This document shows positions 1-6,089 of a stretch of 11,291 bases of DNA, in pieces (position 1 is the first letter of the stretch; each line of letters begins with the position of its first letter). The translations under genes were made by a program, and so were the position numbers. A model generated the notes under the pieces. That model had not been told where the DNA came from, searched no databases, and saw only the letters and a list, made by a program, of their open reading frames with translations. Location of the stretch: assembly GCF_003469205.1 (NCBI RefSeq), contig NZ_QSIN01000020.1, positions 1 through 11,291 on the forward strand, in the 5' to 3' direction. The stretch comes from Collinsella sp. AM33-4BH (lineage in GTDB: Bacteria > Actinomycetota > Coriobacteriia > Coriobacteriales > Coriobacteriaceae).

Positions 1-233
1 GGGCGGGAATCGCGCACTCCATATTTTGTTCACAAATGAATAGGTCCCTCAGTCGCATCACTGAGGTTAAAACTGAAGCATTGGCTTCTGATATTGGCGA
101 TGACCAGCTGGTTTATAGGTATTAAGGCATCGGTCATCTCTGGAGCGCCACTTTACTCCAAAAGCATCAGCTATTTGTTTCCCGTCGGTAAAAGGCAGGT
201 TTTGTTCGCCAAGCGTTCTTATATATAGAGAAG
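1..233. other. Left-edge region without a recognised gene
   Basis: This stretch is AT-rich compared with the rest of the window. On the plus strand, frame 3 is open from the window edge to a TAA at 123-125, so it could be the last 40 residues of a gene that starts outside the window (tail ends in DDQLVYRY). On the minus strand a frame is open from about 285 down to a TAA at 67-69 and reads partly protein-like (GKQIADAFGVKWRS), but I see no start codon with a ribosome binding site. The two frames overlap, so at most one is real. Neither is recognised. Decayed coding sequence from an insertion is possible. Confidence 0.25.
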
Positions 234-302
234 TTCGGGTTCGAACCCGTGCACCGGCAACAAAAAAGCGACCAGCCGGAGCCGATCGCTTTCTATTCTA
301 TG
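234..302. repeat. Palindrome-terminator module, copy 1
   Basis: This is a direct repeat of 1398-1467. The shared blocks are TTCGGGTTCGAACCC, then CGGCAACAAAAAAGCG, a hairpin whose inner arms differ, and CTATTCTATG. The core CGGGTTCGAACCCG at 236-249 is a perfect 14-base palindrome. It resembles a tRNA T-arm but does not pair as one, because the third and fourth stem pairs fail in both orientations. In copy 2 the module begins exactly at the 3' end of tRNA-Lys. Here the matching position is followed by the small inverted repeat CTGGATCATCCAG (303-315) and no intact tRNA. The inner hairpin arms differ between copies while pairing is kept, so the structure itself appears to be conserved. Confidence 0.75.
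262..292 (-). terminator. Rho-independent terminator inside module copy 1
   Basis: Read on the minus strand, AAAGCGA-TCGGC pairs with GCTGG-TCGCTTT to give a 12-pair stem (two G-T wobbles) with the four-base loop TCCG, followed by TTTTTTG. It is the first strong terminator downstream of the TraX-like gene and probably ends that transcript. Confidence 0.75.
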
Positions 303-474
303 CTGGATCATCCAGAGGGCGCTTCCGAACTCATTTTCTCGCTGCCATTCATGCTTTCGAAGCATCTTTCTACAGCCCTCGTTGTCTATCCTCGTATCTC
401 ACAGGTCTTCCGGAAATTCACAAGCAGTCTTAGGGTCAATTTAGTTCTGCTTTCAGAGACTTGTTTGAGAGTTT
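303..474. other. Intergenic stretch with two small inverted repeats
   Basis: I see no gene here. CTGGATCATCCAG (303-315) and ATGCTTTCGAAGCAT (351-365) are short perfect inverted repeats. The latter has a 6-pair stem and a three-base loop. A plus-strand frame of 82 codons starting at 249 runs through the terminator and this stretch but has no ribosome binding site or recognisable content. The region would be the 3' untranslated part of the TraX-like transcript. Confidence 0.4.
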
Positions 475-1272
475 TTAAAGACAGTTCAAAACAATAAGTG
501 AGACACCATAAAGCAGAGCAAGATGAGCCGGATAGAAAATGTAGAAGAAATATTTGAGCTTCAGCCCTCGCTTGCCATTATAAAGATTGATAAGCAGCAA
601 CGAAACGACCGCGGCAGCAACATCAGGATTAAATATATTAGCTGTAGCAAACTCAAATCCGCCGCCAACTATATGGCATGACGAAAGGAGCACTGCGCAT
701 ACTGCAGCAAAGAACATCTTGGCCTTGCTGTCGTGGAATAAATAGAATGCAGCCACAAGCAGAATGCCATACACACCGCCATCTAGTTTAGTGTATTCAG
801 CTGCCAGTGCTGTCAAAACAATCAGAGCAGTTTCTGCGATGTACCTCTTCCATTTTGAAAGGCTTTGTATCTTTTCCAGAATTATCAAGAAGACCAAGCA
901 AAGCAGGAGCTCACACATAACATTTTGTTGCCGAAGGTCAAATAGTTGCCCGGTTTGAACGAAATCGTATATGGGCTCCGCAATGAATGCGAAGACAAGC
1001 ATATTTCGCAGGTACCTCTTTATGTCATGAGTATGCAAAAATCCCTCAACTATCAAAAAGCAAAATAAGGGAAATGCAATTCTGCCAAGAACATGAAGCA
1101 CATCCGAAGCCTCGCTTAGAATCGCCCACTGTTCGTCTGATATCTGATTGTACGATGCGTGAGTCATGATTCCATTGGTCAGGACGATCCTGCTTACATG
1201 ATCGAGAACCATCGAAATGGCCGCTATTATCTTTAATGTGCTGCCGCTAATTCCGTATCTATCTGTTTTCAT
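475..1272 (-). CDS. TraX-family integral membrane protein
   Basis: 265 residues, hydrophobic throughout, with about eight or nine predicted membrane segments. It matches the TraX family as I know it: LKIIAAISMVLDH near residues 13-25, GRIAFPLFCFLIVEGF at 63-78 followed by an HT and a basic stretch, and a C-terminal LYNGKRG (230-236) followed by KYFFYIFYPAHL (240-251). The F-plasmid TraX acetylates the N-terminus of pilin, while chromosomal relatives in Gram-positive gut bacteria have no established function. No conjugation gene lies nearby, so a membrane acyltransferase-like role is only inference. The ATG is preceded by GAAAGG at a suitable distance (about 7-8 bases). The gene is distinctly AT-richer than its neighbours (37-53% GC in four sampled 60-base lines). 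It lies between two copies of the palindrome-terminator module and directly downstream of a tRNA-Lys remnant, which suggests acquisition by transfer. No own promoter is evident. Confidence 0.85.
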   Translation of the reverse strand: MKTDRYGISGSTLKIIAAISMVLDHVSRIVLTNGIMTHASYNQISDEQWAILSEASDVLHVLGRIAFPLFCFLIVEGFLHTHDIKRYLRNMLVFAFIAEPIYDFVQTGQLFDLRQQNVMCELLLCLVFLIILEKIQSLSKWKRYIAETALIVLTALAAEYTKLDGGVYGILLVAAFYLFHDSKAKMFFAAVCAVLLSSCHIVGGGFEFATANIFNPDVAAAVVSLLLINLYNGKRGLKLKYFFYIFYPAHLALLYGVSLIVLNCL

Positions 1273-1290
1273 TTCGTTTTCCTTTCTTTG

Positions 1291-1329
1291 GGTGGGCCGT
1301 CAGAGGTTCGGCCTGCTCTGCAGACGGCC
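1291..1329 (-). pseudogene. Internally deleted tRNA-Lys remnant
   Basis: On the minus strand this segment aligns to the intact tRNA-Lys at 1466-1541 in three blocks. GGCCGT matches the 5' acceptor strand, CTGCAGAGCAGG matches the end of the D-arm with one base missing, and CGAACCTCTGACGGCCCACC matches the 3' T-arm and acceptor with one mismatch. The start of the D-arm, the anticodon arm and the first half of the T-arm are missing, so it cannot work as a tRNA. GGCCGTC and GACGGCC can still pair. The remnant ends about 19 bases upstream of the TraX-like start codon, so it would lie in that gene's leader if transcribed. It may be a collapsed tandem tRNA copy or a leftover attachment-site duplication. 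Confidence 0.65.
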
Positions 1330-1397
1330 GCTGCGGCGCTTCGCGCCTTGCGCGCTGCGCTGGCAAACGCTCACGCGTTTACTCAGCTCCGCGCCCT
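1330..1397. repeat. Cluster of GC-rich inverted repeats
   Basis: Three adjacent perfect stem-loops lie here: GGCGC-TTC-GCGCC (1335-1347), GCGC-GCT-GCGC (1350-1360) and AAACGC-TCAC-GCGTTT (1365-1380). They sit between the tRNA-Lys remnant and module copy 2. There is no credible reading frame. Similar intergenic sequence may recur elsewhere in the genome as a repeat family, but that cannot be seen from one window. Confidence 0.5.
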
Positions 1398-1467
1398 TTC
1401 GGGTTCGAACCCATGTCGCGGCAACAAAAAAGCGGCCGGCATCCGCCAGTCGCTTTTCTATTCTATG
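1398..1467. repeat. Palindrome-terminator module, copy 2
   Basis: This is the direct repeat of 234-302, in the same orientation and about 1.16 kb away. It holds GGGTTCGAACCC (1401-1412), then CGGCAACAAAAAAGCG, a terminator hairpin and CTATTCTATG, whose last two bases overlap the encoded CCA of tRNA-Lys. The module is therefore naturally the 3' flank of the tRNA gene, and copy 1 looks like a duplicate of that flank. Confidence 0.75.
1424..1457 (-). terminator. Rho-independent terminator of tRNA-Lys
   Basis: On the minus strand AAAAGCG-A-CTGGC pairs with GCCGG-C-CGCTTTT around the loop GGAT, with one A-C mismatch, and is followed by TTGTT. It begins within ten bases of the tRNA 3' end, as expected for a monocistronic tRNA transcript. 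Confidence 0.8.
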
Positions 1468-1541
1468 GTGGGCCGTCAGGGGTTCGAACCCTGGACCTTG
1501 GGATTAAAAGTCCCCTGCTCTGCCAGCTGAGCTAACGGCCC
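1466..1541 (-). tRNA. tRNA-Lys (anticodon TTT)
   Basis: 76 bases including an encoded CCA. The acceptor stem GGGCCGT/ACGGCCC pairs perfectly, with discriminator A. The D-arm is TTAGCTCAGCTGGCAGAGC. The anticodon loop is CTTTTAA, with anticodon TTT at 1506-1508, which reads AAA and AAG lysine codons. The T-arm is CCAGG-GTTCGAAC-CCTGG-like with five proper pairs. The outermost anticodon-stem pair is a G-A mismatch, where Escherichia coli tRNA-Lys has G-T as I recall. The gene has its own promoter upstream and a terminator downstream. Confidence 0.96.
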
Positions 1542-1550
1542 GCGGGTGGC

Positions 1551-1579
1551 ATTGTACCACGGTCTGGGGCTATTCCCAA
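1551..1579 (-). promoter_or_regulatory. Promoter for tRNA-Lys
   Basis: On the minus strand TTGGGA (1574-1579) and TACAAT (1551-1556) are separated by exactly 17 bases, and the -10 box ends nine bases before the mature tRNA 5' end. The -35 box lies inside the last codons of the aminopeptidase gene. The hexamers are close to the sigma-70 consensus. Confidence 0.65.
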
Positions 1580-2850
1580 CTCCATTGGCCGTTCTGGAAA
1601 ATCACAACTTCACGTCCATCAGGCGTAATGCCCGTAATATCGATATCGTCCGTGCCGATCATAAAATCGACGTGCGTGCTCGAGACGTTAACGCCATGCT
1701 CCAGGAGCTCCTCCTTGGACATGTCATACCCACCCTCGATGCATTCGGGGAAACCGACACCCAGCGCGAGATGGCAGCTAGCGTTCTCATCATAGAGCGT
1801 GTCATAGAATAGAACGCCACTTTCACGGATCGGCGTGTTCTTGGAGATAAGCGCGACCTCACCCAGATGAGCGGCACCTTCATCGGTGTCAATAATGCTC
1901 GCAAGCGTCGCCTTACCCACGCGGGCATCGTAGTCCACTACGCGGCCCGCCTCGAACTTAATCCAAAAATCGTCAACCTTGTTACCGTGGTGAATGAGCG
2001 GCATAGCCGAATACACGATACCGTCGGCACGCATACGATCAGGCGAGGTGAAGACTTCCTCGGTGGGAATGTTGGGGAAGAAGGGGTGCCCATCGGGCGT
2101 CTTGCCCTTGCCGCCGGCCCACTCGTGACCTTTCGTCATGCCAATCGTCAGATCGGTTCCATTTGCCGAGGTGTAATGCAGGTAGTCGAAACGATTGTCG
2201 TTCAGGAAACGCAGGTTCTTTTCGAATGCGGCGTCATGGAGTTCCCAGTCGCTCTCCGGGTCCTGGCCATCGGCGCGAGCGGTATGCAGAATCGCATTCC
2301 ACAGCTTATAGATTGCAACCTCATCGGCGTCTCCCGGGAACACCTCGCGAGCCCAGGCAACGACCGGCGCGCCGGCGATGCACCACGGGTTGATGTTGTA
2401 GTCCAGTCCGCGGCGGAAGACCTTGCACTGCGTGTTCCTTGCCTTAGAAGCTGCAGCAGGCTTAGCGGGATCGATGCCCTTAAGAGCGGCAGGGTCCGCA
2501 CCCTCGATAAAGATAAAGCAGGCACCATCCTGGGCCAGTGAATCAAGCTGCAGGCGCTTCCACTCGGGCGTCTGCTCAAAATAGCTTTTCTCGACATGCT
2601 CGTACGTGAGCCTCGTCACGGCGTCATCGGCCCAAATAACCGTCACGTGACCGGCACCGGAGGCATAGGCCTCCGCGACCACCACGCGCGCAAACGGCGC
2701 GCACTCGACCGGAGACTGAACGACAACCTCCTGACCGGGCTTGACGTTTACGCCCTTGCGGACAACCAGGCGCGCATAGTTTTTAATCTTGGGCTCTAGG
2801 GCCTTCATGCCCTCCAGAGCCTCTTCGACCGTCAGGGCAGCTCGAATCAT
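1570..2850 (-). CDS. M29-family metallo-aminopeptidase
   Basis: 426 residues, a normal length for the M29 family (AmpS/AmpT/PepS). These are cytosolic, metal-dependent enzymes that remove N-terminal residues from peptides. Candidate metal ligands are visible with the family spacing as I recall it: E265 in PTEEVF, E331 in HLGEVAL, H360 in ENASCH, and H393 and D395 in THVDFMIG. F367 (GVGFPE) stands where many relatives have a tyrosine. Of two in-frame ATGs I choose the inner one at 2850, because GGAG lies six bases before it. The outer ATG at 2862 overlaps that ribosome binding site and has none of its own. No signal peptide is seen. A long hairpin separates the gene from the purC pair upstream, and tRNA-Lys follows within 28 bases. 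Peptide turnover in the cytoplasm is the likely role, but the substrate range cannot be told. Confidence 0.93.
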   Translation of the reverse strand: MIRAALTVEEALEGMKALEPKIKNYARLVVRKGVNVKPGQEVVVQSPVECAPFARVVVAEAYASGAGHVTVIWADDAVTRLTYEHVEKSYFEQTPEWKRLQLDSLAQDGACFIFIEGADPAALKGIDPAKPAAASKARNTQCKVFRRGLDYNINPWCIAGAPVVAWAREVFPGDADEVAIYKLWNAILHTARADGQDPESDWELHDAAFEKNLRFLNDNRFDYLHYTSANGTDLTIGMTKGHEWAGGKGKTPDGHPFFPNIPTEEVFTSPDRMRADGIVYSAMPLIHHGNKVDDFWIKFEAGRVVDYDARVGKATLASIIDTDEGAAHLGEVALISKNTPIRESGVLFYDTLYDENASCHLALGVGFPECIEGGYDMSKEELLEHGVNVSSTHVDFMIGTDDIDITGITPDGREVVIFQNGQWSWE

Positions 2851-2879
2851 GTGCCACTCCATCTATCTATAGGACAATA

Positions 2880-2911
2880 ATAAGGCGCGCCGCAAAAACG
2901 ACACGCCTTAT
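2880..2911 (-). terminator. Strong hairpin ending the purC operon
   Basis: ATAAGGCGTGTCG pairs over all 13 positions (two G-T wobbles) with CGGCGCGCCTTAT around a six-base loop. On the minus strand it is followed by TATTATTGTCC, a weak T-tract. It lies between the stop codon of the small membrane protein and the aminopeptidase start, so it most likely ends the purC transcript. With no convergent gene it need not act in both directions. Confidence 0.6.
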
Positions 2912-2936
2912 ATCTTAGCGATAAGTGTGAATGCAA
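2907..2936 (-). promoter_or_regulatory. Possible aminopeptidase promoter
   Basis: On the minus strand TTGCAT (2931-2936) and TATAAG (2907-2912) are separated by 18 bases. The -10 box matches the consensus at five of six positions, but the -35 box at only three. The start point would fall inside the 5' arm of the hairpin at 2880-2911, so the signal is tentative. Confidence 0.3.
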
Positions 2937-2939
2937 ACG

Positions 2940-3515
2940 CTACTTCTTCTTGGAGTCCTTTTTGTCCTCCTCGGCAGCTGCGCGCTCGATAAGAGCGTTG
3001 AGCTTGTTCTCGGACATGCCCTCGGCCTGCGCGCGATACATGTTACGCAAGGGACGAATACGAACGAAGTCGTAGATAAAGTCACCCAGGATGATGACAT
3101 AGGACAAAACGATGCCGACCATCTGAACAGGACTGGACACCGTGCCGCCGGGAGCGAAGTAGAGCGAAGCCCCGATTGCCACGACGAGCACCATGCCGAT
3201 AGCGAGCACAGCCCACCAAATACGGCGGCGCTTGGTGTAGTCCTCATCCTGCTTGAGAAGGATATTCGACACCGTGTAGATGCGGTCCTCCTTGGCGCGC
3301 TGCTTAGCCTTGCGGGCGCGCTTCTCCTCTTTAGAGAGGCCCTCGAGGTTCTCGCCCTTCTCGAGCTCTTTGCGGCGTGCCTTAGACGAAGCCGGCACGA
3401 CGCGGACAGAGCTCGCTGCCTGACGGGCAGGCTTAGCGGATGCGGCGGACTTGCGCGCAACCCCGGTAACCTCGTGGGATTGCGTGCGCTTGTTCGTGGC
3501 GCTACGGGTACTCAC
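2940..3515 (-). CDS. Basic two-helix membrane protein, unknown function
   Basis: 191 residues, not recognised. Residues 1-98 are hydrophilic and rich in Lys, Arg, Ala and Ser, with a charged, probably helical stretch at 48-78 (KEEKRARKAKQRAKED). Two membrane segments follow, about 99-121 (IWWAVLAIGMVLVVAIGASL) and 131-151, joined by a short loop. The tail is charged and ends in a lysine-rich cluster (EEDKKDSKKK). Both ends should be cytoplasmic. Translation starts at a GTG directly after the purC stop (TAAGTG), with AAGGAG nine bases upstream inside purC, so the two are translationally coupled. The basic N-terminus could bind nucleic acid or ribosomes, but that is only a guess from composition. 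A role linked to purine synthesis is not implied by the arrangement alone. Confidence 0.85.
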   Translation of the reverse strand: MSTRSATNKRTQSHEVTGVARKSAASAKPARQAASSVRVVPASSKARRKELEKGENLEGLSKEEKRARKAKQRAKEDRIYTVSNILLKQDEDYTKRRRIWWAVLAIGMVLVVAIGASLYFAPGGTVSSPVQMVGIVLSYVIILGDFIYDFVRIRPLRNMYRAQAEGMSENKLNALIERAAAEEDKKDSKKK

Positions 3516-4403
3516 TTATGCGTTCTCCTTCATGCTTGTGAACTGGGAGCCCGTGATGATCTGGAAGGCCTCGCGATAGCGCTCGGACGTGCCATCGATG
3601 ACCTCGGCGGGCAGGTGCGGGGTCTCCCCCGTCATATCCCAGTTGGCCTTGAGCCAATTGCGGACGAATTGTTTGTCGTAGCTGGGCTGGATCTTGCCCT
3701 CCTCGTAGCTGGCAGCAGGCCAGAAACGGCTGGAATCGGGCGTGAGGCACTCGTCGATCAGCGTGACCTTGCCATCGATGACACCAAACTCGAACTTGGT
3801 GTCGGCAATGATGATGCCACGGGTCGCGGCGTACTCGGCAGCGGCCTTGTAGATCTTGAGGGAAAGGTCGCGAATCTGCGTGGCGATGTCCTCGCCCACG
3901 ATCTCGCAGCAACGCTCGAACGAGATGTTCTCGTCGTGGTCACCGATCTCGGCCTTCGTGGACGGCGTAAACAGCGGCTCGGGAAGCTTGGAAGCCTCGG
4001 TCAGGCCCTCAGGCAGCTGGATGCCGCAGACGGTGCCGTTCTCGTCGTAGGTCTTCTTGCCCGAACCGGTCAGATAGCCGCGGACGATGCACTCGATAGG
4101 AATCGTCTGGGCCTTCTTAACCAGCATGGCGCGGCCGGCGAGGTAGTCACGATACTCAGCAAACTCCTCAGGGAAATCCGCCGGGTCGATGGAAACGAGG
4201 TGGTTGGGAACGATGTCGGCAAACTTATCGAACCAGAATGCCGAGATGCGGTTGAGCACCTCTCCCTTAAACGGAATCTCGTCGGGAAGAATGAAGTCGA
4301 ACGCAGAAATGCGGTCGGTGGCGACCATCAGCAGGTTTTCACCGGCATCGTAGATATCACGAACCTTGCCACGGGAATCCGGACGACGCTCCATCGTTGT
4401 CAC
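3516..4403 (-). CDS. purC: SAICAR synthetase (phosphoribosylaminoimidazole-succinocarboxamide synthase)
   Basis: About 295 residues, as expected for stand-alone PurC of the longer bacterial type. The enzyme joins CAIR and aspartate with ATP to form SAICAR in de novo purine synthesis, in the cytoplasm. Signature stretches are GKVRDIYD near the N-terminus (nucleotide binding), VRGYLTGSG in the middle, IIIADTKFEFG, and LTPDSSRFW. I choose the GTG at 4403 because AAGGAG lies eight bases before it. A GTG nine bases further upstream overlaps that site, and the ATG at 4394 is 17 bases away. The next purine genes are not in the window. The upstream neighbour is the histidine kinase, 109 bases away. 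Confidence 0.96.
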   Translation of the reverse strand: MTTMERRPDSRGKVRDIYDAGENLLMVATDRISAFDFILPDEIPFKGEVLNRISAFWFDKFADIVPNHLVSIDPADFPEEFAEYRDYLAGRAMLVKKAQTIPIECIVRGYLTGSGKKTYDENGTVCGIQLPEGLTEASKLPEPLFTPSTKAEIGDHDENISFERCCEIVGEDIATQIRDLSLKIYKAAAEYAATRGIIIADTKFEFGVIDGKVTLIDECLTPDSSRFWPAASYEEGKIQPSYDKQFVRNWLKANWDMTGETPHLPAEVIDGTSERYREAFQIITGSQFTSMKENA

Positions 4404-4435
4404 GTGAGTCACTCCTTACCAAAATACGACAGTAA

Positions 4436-4453
4436 TGCGGGTTCTTTCCCGCA
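4436..4453. other. Hairpin in the purC leader
   Basis: TGCGGG-TTCTTT-CCCGCA forms a perfect six-pair stem. On the minus strand it is followed after several bases by GTATTTT, so it might be a weak terminator for the histidine kinase operon, or an element in the purC leader. No clear promoter is visible in the 109 bases between the kinase and purC, and I do not recognise a riboswitch. Confidence 0.35.
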
Positions 4454-4512
4454 CGTTTTCGCAAACTCGGAGCGGCAGGGACGAAACCCCTCCTTCACCG
4501 AATAGCGAAAAG

Positions 4513-6078
4513 CTAGTGCTCCATTGTAGTAGATGCCGCGTCCGCCGTGTGCTCGCGAGGCAGATGAATCGTAAAAGTCGTACCCTTTCCAAGCTCCGAC
4601 TCCACGGATATGTAGCCGTGATGGCGCTCGACGATCTGTTTAGTCACGGCGAGGCCCACGCCCAGACCGCCCGCCTCACGGGCACGGCTGGCATCGGCGC
4701 GCCAAAAACGGCCGAAGATGCGCGACAAGTCATCCTTGGCAATACCGATGCCGGTATCAGAAACGGCGATGCTGACGTGTTTGCGGTCACTGAGCACCGA
4801 CACCACGACCCAACCGCCCTCGGGGGTGTAGCGCATGGCGTTGCTCATGAGATTGATGACGCATTGTGTGATCATGTCGGGATCGGCTTCGACGACATCG
4901 TCGTGACCTTGGGTCTCGTCAGCAAAGCGCAAGCGCAGATCGCGGTCGACAAACAGGCGCTCCTGGGCATTGACGATGGAACGCACGAAAGGAACCATGT
5001 CCACCGGCTCAAGGTTGAGCGGAGCCGTGCTGTTTTCCATGCGCGACAGGTCGAGCATCTGCTGCACCAGACGAGCCAGGCGACGCGTCTCGGAAGCAAC
5101 AGTCTCCAAGTGCTCATCGTCGGTAGGATATACGCCATCCTGCATGGCTTCGACTGTCGCGAGCATGGCCATAAGCGGAGTACGAAGTTCGTGAGCCACG
5201 TCTGAGGTCAGGCGCTTCTCGTGTTTCATATCCTTCTCGAGCGAAGTGGCCATCTCATCGAAGGTCTCACCCAGCTGATCAATCTCGTCATCACCGCGCA
5301 AACCAGTACGAGCGGACAGATCGCCATCGCGAATTTGCTTGGCCGTGCTCGTAATACGATGAATCGGCTTGGTGAGCATGCGCGACACGAGCGATCCGAT
5401 AACGACCGAAATGCAGATTGCAACAACCGCGGCGAGGGCCATGGCGTTAAAGGTCTTCTCCCTAAATGCAGAATCCGCCTTGGTGAGCAAGGCATCGGAG
5501 CCGATGGCCCATAGCTTTACCTGTCCGACATGCTCGCCCGAAGACGTTATGATTTCGACGTTGGCAACGCTATCGGAGTCGGTTGGAGCAGACGAGACCG
5601 GGCTATGCGATGCTTTTTTACCGCTCGAGCTGCTCGACGCCGATTCGCTCTCGCGCACATCGGCGGTCGCGCTTGCCGAAGGCCATGAGTCGTCATAGAC
5701 GACAACGCCCTTCTTGTTGACGACCTGCATACTCAGGTCGTCGGATACCAAACTCGATGTCGCGACCGTGCGCAGCTCGCCCGCAGTCCAGTTGCCGTTT
5801 TCCTCATACGACGTCGCAAGCTTTTCGGCAGTAGAATTGGCGATCTCGACGATATTGGAGCGCGTGTAATCCGAAAAGACCGTGCCCCACACAACAGAGA
5901 CCACGCCCACCAGCACCAATACCGTCATGAGCGATGTCAGAGCAAAAGCAAGTGCCATGCGCGAGGGATAGCTCATCGTTGGCCGTGAATCGGAACGAGG
6001 CGTGTTCCAACTAGCCTTGGAACCCGCCTCGCTCTCCTGCTTGTGCTTTTGTCCGATTTCAAAGCGCGCAGGTGTCAT
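4513..6078 (-). CDS. HAMP-domain sensor histidine kinase
   Basis: 521 residues. An unusual hydrophilic N-terminal extension (1-40) precedes membrane helix 1 (about 41-66). An extracytoplasmic sensor region (67-210) contains a serine-rich stretch (145-170). Membrane helix 2 is 211-233 and the HAMP linker about 234-287. The HisKA domain has H296 in DVAHELRTPL as the phosphoacceptor. The ATPase domain shows an N box around N413 (NLMSNAMRYT), a G1 box DTGIGI (441-446), an F box FGRFWRAD (455-462) and a G2 box GGLGVGLAV (470-478). All catalytic boxes are intact. The start follows the regulator stop by 11 bases with GGGAAA upstream, so the two form an operon and are partners. An alternative start is M35, which would remove most of the N-terminal extension. 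The signal is unknown. The layout resembles envelope-stress kinases, but that is inference. Confidence 0.95.
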   Translation of the reverse strand: MTPARFEIGQKHKQESEAGSKASWNTPRSDSRPTMSYPSRMALAFALTSLMTVLVLVGVVSVVWGTVFSDYTRSNIVEIANSTAEKLATSYEENGNWTAGELRTVATSSLVSDDLSMQVVNKKGVVVYDDSWPSASATADVRESESASSSSSGKKASHSPVSSAPTDSDSVANVEIITSSGEHVGQVKLWAIGSDALLTKADSAFREKTFNAMALAAVVAICISVVIGSLVSRMLTKPIHRITSTAKQIRDGDLSARTGLRGDDEIDQLGETFDEMATSLEKDMKHEKRLTSDVAHELRTPLMAMLATVEAMQDGVYPTDDEHLETVASETRRLARLVQQMLDLSRMENSTAPLNLEPVDMVPFVRSIVNAQERLFVDRDLRLRFADETQGHDDVVEADPDMITQCVINLMSNAMRYTPEGGWVVVSVLSDRKHVSIAVSDTGIGIAKDDLSRIFGRFWRADASRAREAGGLGVGLAVTKQIVERHHGYISVESELGKGTTFTIHLPREHTADAASTTMEH

Positions 6079-6089
6079 ATGTGATTTCC

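Noticed and set aside
236..249. tRNA T-arm at the GGGTTCGAACCC palindrome
   Set aside because: The stem fails at the third and fourth pairs in both orientations, and no acceptor or anticodon arm is present. It is kept as a palindromic repeat.
249..497. An 82-codon plus-strand frame
   Set aside because: It runs through a terminator hairpin and into the antisense of the TraX-like gene. There is no ribosome binding site and no recognisable content.
475..1272. Evidence for a conjugative element
   Set aside because: TraX-family proteins occur on many chromosomes, and no other transfer, relaxase or integrase gene is visible.
1217..1530. Two plus-strand frames reading across the tRNA, with endings such as GFEPWTLGLK
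   Set aside because: This is the antisense reading of tRNA-Lys and its flank, a well-known source of spurious proteins. There is no ribosome binding site.
4422..4437. Shared 10-mer ATTACTGTCG upstream of purC and of the binding-protein gene (about 11243-11253) as a common operator
   Set aside because: A single 10-base match in an 11 kb window is expected by chance many times over, and neither copy is symmetric.
2931..4505. A 524-codon plus-strand open frame
   Set aside because: It is antisense to purC and the coupled membrane protein, both of which have convincing motifs and ribosome binding sites. Long antisense frames are common in GC-rich genes.
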